From: Geosiphon pyriformis
Taxonomy: Eukaryota > Glomeromycota > Glomeromycetes > Archaeosporales > Geosiphonaceae
Length of the DNA stretch: 64,000 nt
Direction: 5' to 3'
NCBI GenBank assembly: GCA_016748015.1
Contig: JAAOMT010000617.1
Coordinates: 690,635 to 754,634 of the forward strand
Part shown: positions 59,163-64,000 of the stretch, in pieces
Numbering within the stretch: position 1 is the first letter of the stretch
Layout of the letters: each line of letters begins with the position of its first letter
Translations under genes and position numbers: made by a program
The notes under the pieces: generated by a model
Database searches by the model: none
Seen by the model: the letters and a program-made list of their open reading frames with translations, nothing else
What the model was told of the DNA's origin: nothing

Positions 59163-59819
59163 ATGAACAATTATTTCTTGGATCAAAACATTCAAAATGC
59201 TTTCTATACTCTCCATGAGTACTGGATTAAGAACTATCCAAATGCTACTCTGACTATTGGAAAACAAACCACCATAACAGACAACAGTAGAACTTACACT
59301 GTTATCAGACCAAAGAAAACAACTACCAGAAGAGAAAGAATTGGTGGCAAAATGGATAAATACCTGTTGGAAAGCATAACAGCAGCGATACTTTCACCTT
59401 CCAGCACAATTGGAAAAATGATACAAGAAATCTTGCCCATAGACAAAAACTTGTCATATGGAAGACAACTAGAACTCTATGGTCGTCTTGGTAAAATCAT
59501 AGAAGACATAAAGCTCATGAAGAAAACAACTTTAGAGATACAAGGGGAAATTTTGGGCATTATATGATTGGATGTCCCAAGAGTTTTGACTATTGCTAGA
59601 AGAGCCAGAACTCTTATACAAAGATTTGGTCTCTTGGATACAAAACTTATTTCACTTCAAGTATTATATATCCTATCCACAAAAGACTTCAACAAACTAG
59701 TTAGTTTTGAGTTAGACAAAACCCTTCACATAGACTATTCCATAAATAGCTTGATTTTGCCAGAGCTTAATCTCTTTAGAGAGGATGATGTTATGGTTGA
59801 AATTCATAGTTTTTATTAG
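59163..59819 (+). pseudogene. Third ORF (ORF3) of element K, unknown function
   Basis: ATG at 59163; 218 codons to TAG at 59817-59819, with one nonsense codon, TGA at 59565-59567, where element G has TGG. The frame is open upstream to about 59070 except for one TAG, and overlaps the integrase end. The stop lies 31 bases inside the 3' LTR. The product has a basic stretch (RPKKTTTRRER), then amphipathic helices (RQLELYGRLGKIIED); no signal peptide, membrane segment, Cys motif or env-like feature. Copies in G and C (and a remnant in B) show it belonged to the family. Confidence 0.8.
59777..59788 (+). promoter_or_regulatory. Polypurine tract of element K
   Basis: The purine-rich tAGAGAGGATGA next to the 3' LTR would prime plus-strand DNA. 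It lies inside the ORF3 coding sequence. Confidence 0.6.
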
Positions 59820-60442
59820 TTATTACATGTATTAGCCACTGATGTCATATAATTAGCCACCCTATTTTTAGATAGTGATCATTGACCTGATCAATGACCT
59901 GACCATTGACCTGGTCATTGACCATTTTAGATAGCTATATAAGCGATGATTCTCTTAGCTGTAGAAAGACATGATCAAAGTAACAAAAAAAAACAATATC
60001 AATTACTTCCTCTCATATCGCTTATTTCTCTTTCCTTACCTTCAAGTATCTACTTGTTGGCATTCACATACCTTATTTTTTTCCCTTCTTGATTTGTATT
60101 TGTTAGAATTAGCCTAAGAAGCAATTGGCTTGCTCTTGTAATTTATTGAATAAAGAAATGATTGAAAAGTACAACAATACCTGTTATTGATTCTAAGAAT
60201 TGCTGAGTTGAAGCATAGAATAATAGCAGTAGTGTTATCTTGTTGACAATCACAAACTATTTTTCTACCTTCAAATTTAAGAAAAGATTAGTGACTGTAA
60301 TTTTTATGAGACTGATCACGCACATTGAATTCCTACTTATTCAATTCGCTCCCTTATTGTAATTCCCTCTTTGTTTATTTCCATCACCACACAATACTAT
60401 TCTTCCTTGTTATTTGTTAGCTTGTTACTCCAACCCGTAACA
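59789..60442 (+). repeat. 3' LTR of element K
   Basis: TGTTATGG ... CCCGTAACA, 654 bp. Only about four 12-bp units (59877-59923). TATA box tatataag at 59936-59943. Retains the terminal CpG (CCCGTAACA), lost in most other copies. Confidence 0.96.
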
Positions 60443-60446
60443 ATAG

Positions 60447-63094
60447 GTTGTAAAACTACTAAAACCAAATAAAAAAATTTTTTATCAAACAACACTTTCC
60501 TAAGAACTAAGTTAGAAAAAAACTTAATATTCAAATGTGCTTTAACAAGATTAGGTTTGAACAAGCCCTTTATTAATAGAAAGATACCTAAATATTTGTG
60601 AAATTTATCATGTCTAGCTATAAAAATTAGTTAACCACTAATATATAATAAAGCATCCATAATTCTTTGATTGATTGGATTGTTACTATCTTATTACTGT
60701 TGATAAAAATATTATTAATCTCAAAAAACTCACTAGCAATATTCAAAATATGCTGCATTGAAACCTGACTATTACTCATCCAGATTGTGTTATTAACAAA
60801 TACATCTACCACAAAAAATGAGAATTTACTTCCTTTCACTTTTATTTTGTCTGTTTTTATCACAAAGTTTGTATTAATTTTGTATTTATATAGGTGTTTC
60901 TGTCTCTTAATTTTATGCAACAAAAGGTCATAAAAAATTCTCTATAAAAGTAATAAAAAAACTTCATTCTGATTTAGCCTATCTAGCACTTTGTACTTAT
61001 TTGAAAAACCAAAATCAATTATTATTCTGTTGATTCTACTTATGTATATATTCTCAAAAAACTTAATAAATTTGTTATACATCCTTATTTGCTTCAAACT
61101 AGCCTCCAAGTGTTACTATTTGACTGAATCATAGGCCTTATGTATATTCTGTAGCCAAACTTTTTAACCTTTTTTTAAAGCATTCTCTACTATTGATCTA
61201 ACTGCAAACACAAAAAATTGAATTGAAATGCCTTTTAAGACTAAGAAATTATCACTTTAAAGAACATTATATTAAGTGCAAGCAGACAAGATACAGTTTA
61301 AAAAGTTCTTAAAAAGTATTTTCCTAGTTATTTCAATTAGTATAATAGGTTGTGTGTTTGTTAAAACACCCACCTAATTATATGGTTTAGAGATTATTGA
61401 GACTTATACTCTCTTCTAAAAAATTGGGATATTTCCAAGCACCAAACAAAAATTTAACAAACATAACAAGCAATTCAACATTTTATCTCCATAATGCTTT
61501 CAGAATTTATTTAATATACTTAACAAACCAGTTGCTTTGTCATCAAACAGTCTATTAATTACCATAATCAATTTATGCAAATTTTGTTTATAATCTTAGA
61601 AAAAGTGGTTTTTTTCACATAATCTAATGATGCATATTGTTGAGACTAAATAGTAGACAATACTGAAAACATTTTGCATTTTCTCATCTAATCTATCATA
61701 ATTTTATTAACTTTACATTTTACCTCTTTTAAATCTAAAACTAACTCCTTTTCAACTACTAAATAGTCTAAAACCACTTTATAAAATAGCCAATTCAGAA
61801 CACTTCTTATTATGTTTTTTTTGTCAAAACTGAAGTTTTTTATTTGCTTCTTAATTATTTTTCTGATGGCTGAATCTTTAGCAATTTTTGATTTATAGTA
61901 CTTAGACTTTCTGTGTTTTTTTTTAATCAATAACAAATATTTAATAGTATTTAATAAATTTGTATTATTTTAAATCAAAATATCAAACTTGAAAGCCTTT
62001 CTATTATTAGATATTAACTATTTTATAAGAAGGCAATTATATTTAAATTTGTTGTTTGTGCTTAATCTCTTTATAATTCTGGTAATCAATAACTCCAAAC
62101 CAAAAAATTTCAAAAACTGCTTATTTTTTAAGCACTTAAAAATACTAAACCAATGTTTAAAAAAAGTAGTATTTGCTAAGTTCACTATTACTCTTCTTAA
62201 AATCTCTTACATGTCATTCAATTTGTTAAAAGCTTTTACATTCATAAATTTATTTACTATAAATGACAGTTTAATTAAAACACATTTTTTAAAATAAATT
62301 TATTTAGTATTATTTGTATTTTTGATATTAAACTTCTAATAATTCTTGTTTATTTGCTTGTAAACACTATTTAGGCATGCATTTAAAAGTCTTTTTAAGC
62401 CAATTAAAACTACAATTATCTTATAATCTGTATTAAAAAACTTAAATACAATGCTAATTTTTTATATTATAATTGTTAACAACAGAATCTCATTAACAAA
62501 AACATAGTCAATAATCTTTATAATACTTTTAAAGTTATGCTAAATACAAATCTTTACCAAAAAGTGTTCTTTAAGTAAATTAACCAGATCTATATCTAAG
62601 CACTTCTTAAAACTTGCACTTTTTTTAGAAATATTCTCATTAAAACTACTACTTAAAACCACAAAAAAGCTAAAATTGACAGTTTTAGAGATAACAAAGT
62701 TAATATTAGAAGTCTGATCAAACCATATACCAACAAATGCCCCAACATATAAGCCCAAAATTGTAACTAAAAACTTGTTTTTAAACAAAAGCCATATTGA
62801 AATTAGATGATCTGGAATTTTATTTACCTTAAAAACATGCTGAGCCAAAGAACTGTTTATAATTATAGCCATACCAGCACCAAGAAAACCAACATTCAAA
62901 CCAAAAATAAAAATTCGAATTCCATTAAACTTATTTATAATTTATGACTTAATACTAAATCTTAATTTAGTTTTTATGATAATTGAAATTATATTCTCCA
63001 ATTTCTTATGTTAACAAACAACATCTTTCTATTTGGCAAAGACATTAATACTCCAAATATTATATGTAGCAATCTTCCAAACCAAATCTGTCAT
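60447..63094 (-). pseudogene. L2 ORF2, N-terminal part: endonuclease and RT
   Basis: ATG at 63092-63094 (MTDLVWKIATYNI-like). Endonuclease block 62540-62899 with GAGMAIIINSSLAQHVFKV and LGLYVGA; NFVISKTVNFSFFVVLSSSFNEN corresponds to the GDFN region. Block 61688-61936 corresponds to L1 38045. RT block 60627-60923 has VVDVFVNNTIWM, where the Asp pair has become Asn-Asn. Multiple stops and frameshifts. Confidence 0.8.
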
Positions 63095-64000
63095 TGAGAA
63101 AAATAAGTTCTTAATCCTATAACAAAATTGTTAACTTTGGCCAAAAAACCCATAATTGTATTTGAGAAACTTATCAAGCTGTTTTCTTATTTAAAAACCA
63201 TTAACAAATTTACAGATATTACTTTTATAGCAGTCTTGTCACTAGTAATTGCGCCCAAATTCTCACTTATTACTATATCTATCTTTTGATTTTGTAATGA
63301 AAAAGTTACTAATGGTTGACATCCAAGACTAAACTAGGAAACCATTGGTTCAAGTGTATCCAATCTCTTAACCAGCTTGTTAACTTGTTTTACAAAGCTG
63401 ATGAAACTGTATTCAAAAGTAACAAATCTATTATTTAAGTTCAAAAAAACCAGCAAAAGAGGTTTAATATCTGAAAATAGACCAGCACTAGAGAAAACCA
63501 AAGACATTACACAAGAAGTAAAACTATTAACAATTTAAGCCCAAGTTTTTTTATCAAATGAAACCAGACAAGCAATTAGTACCTGTTTTTTTATATATGT
63601 TTACTAAATGAATCTGATTCTGAGAATTGATTACTTATTTACTACAATCACTCAGATATTTACATACTAAACACACAATAAAAACATAACTAAATTGTTT
63701 GTATTAAGTACAACAGATTAAAAAAAGACCAGCTCAGTACAAATTCACACTCTTAAAAACCAAAGTAGAACTAATAGCAGTCTTCTTAAATGCTTTATTA
63801 ATAAAACAAACCACAACATATTTGTTATATACATATAAATTTAGATTATGGCCAATAAAACAAGTCTTTCTATCATATAATTTTAACAAACCAGAAAAAT
63901 TATGAGCAGTAGTGTTAATTGACAAAGTATACAACAAAGCTCAATAAAAATTTCTAAATACTCACAATTTTTTATTATTAACTGTCAAAGTTATATGCAC
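63091..64000 (-). pseudogene. L2 ORF1, 3' part
   Basis: Block 63734-63937 (LYTLSINTTAHNFSGLLKLY, RKTCFIGHN) matches the L1 ORF1 segment at 35931-36110. A decayed helical C-terminus follows. The stop TGA (63091-63093) overlaps the ORF2 ATG (63092-63094). The 5' part is outside the window. Confidence 0.7.

Larger units (their letters stand above)
52731..60442 (+). mobile_element. Family I element K, complete Ty3-like LTR retrotransposon
   Basis: 7,712 bp, plus strand, LTRs 52731-53456 and 59789-60442, direct repeats ATAG (52727-52730; 60443-60446). Order: PBS, gag, PR/Cys ORF, RT-RNase H, IN, ORF3, polypurine tract. Coding order RT-RNase H-IN places it in Ty3/gypsy (Metaviridae). It is the only copy here with RT YLDD and all three IN acids present, but nonsense codons and a few indels disable it. 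It inserted into LINE L2. Confidence 0.97.
50571..64000 (-). mobile_element. LINE L2, split by element K, runs off the window
   Basis: Minus strand: ORF1 (64000 to 63091), ORF2 (63094 down to 60447, then 52730 to about 50740), 3' end with poly(A). K sits in ORF2 at ctat/atag. Joining 60447 to 52730 gives an uninterrupted RT thumb sequence (VLQPI then INYHIQFSF). More decayed than L1. Visible length without K is about 5.7 kb. Confidence 0.87.

Noticed and set aside
59163-59819. ORF3 as an env gene
   Set aside because: Position fits, but there is no signal peptide, transmembrane segment or cleavage motif; no support for an envelope function.

Overview
The window looks like a chromosomal segment from a very AT-rich fungus. 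Two spliced host genes with short introns (57-140 nt) sit in a sea of degenerate Ty3-like LTR retrotransposons and LINEs. The LINE ORF1/ORF2 layout and the Ty3 gag and pol sequences resemble families I associate with arbuscular mycorrhizal fungi (Glomeromycotina, such as Rhizophagus or Gigaspora). That assignment is recognition by eye and was not tested by a search.

Layout. 1-24367: nested remnants of a Ty3-like family, called family I here. A (1-1216, minus) sits in B (minus, pieces 1217-4508, 12134-12573 and 14204-14326). C (4509-12133, minus, both LTRs) and a solo LTR (12574-14203, plus) also sit in B, and a family II solo LTR (12661-13525) sits inside that solo LTR. Plus-strand pol remnants follow (14327-17845; 20262-24367), the second fused to a family II LTR plus gag (17846-20262). 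24368-32174: G, a full-length but broken family I element (minus). 32260-34530: an ORF1-only LINE unit (L3, minus). 34937-44760: LINE L1 (plus), interrupted by the non-autonomous family II element J (39388-42396). 45220-50340: the host island, with a TRA2-like splicing factor (plus) and a GDP-mannose transporter (minus), convergent. 50571-64000: LINE L2 (minus), interrupted by K (52731-60442, plus), the best preserved family I element.

How the pieces work together. Family I has gag, then a protease with a Cys-rich module, RT-RNase H, integrase, and a third ORF of unknown function that reads into the 3' LTR. Gag and protease are joined by a slippery TTTAAAC heptamer immediately before the gag stop, with a hairpin 8 nt downstream. 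The LTRs carry a variable array of 12-bp units upstream of a TATA box. LINE L1 couples ORF1 to ORF2 through TAATG, and L3 shares the 3' end of L1 without coding for an RT. I found no intact transposon ORF set. The stop codons I traced could each arise by one C-to-T or G-to-A change, and LTR pairs differ by transitions wherever I compared them.

Six target-site pairs of 4 bp (ATAG, ATAG, TTAT, GTAT, ATAT and a decayed CCGA/CTGA) give the order of insertions. Removing K and J restores the LINE reading frame across the join. No tRNA, rRNA or CRISPR locus was recognised.
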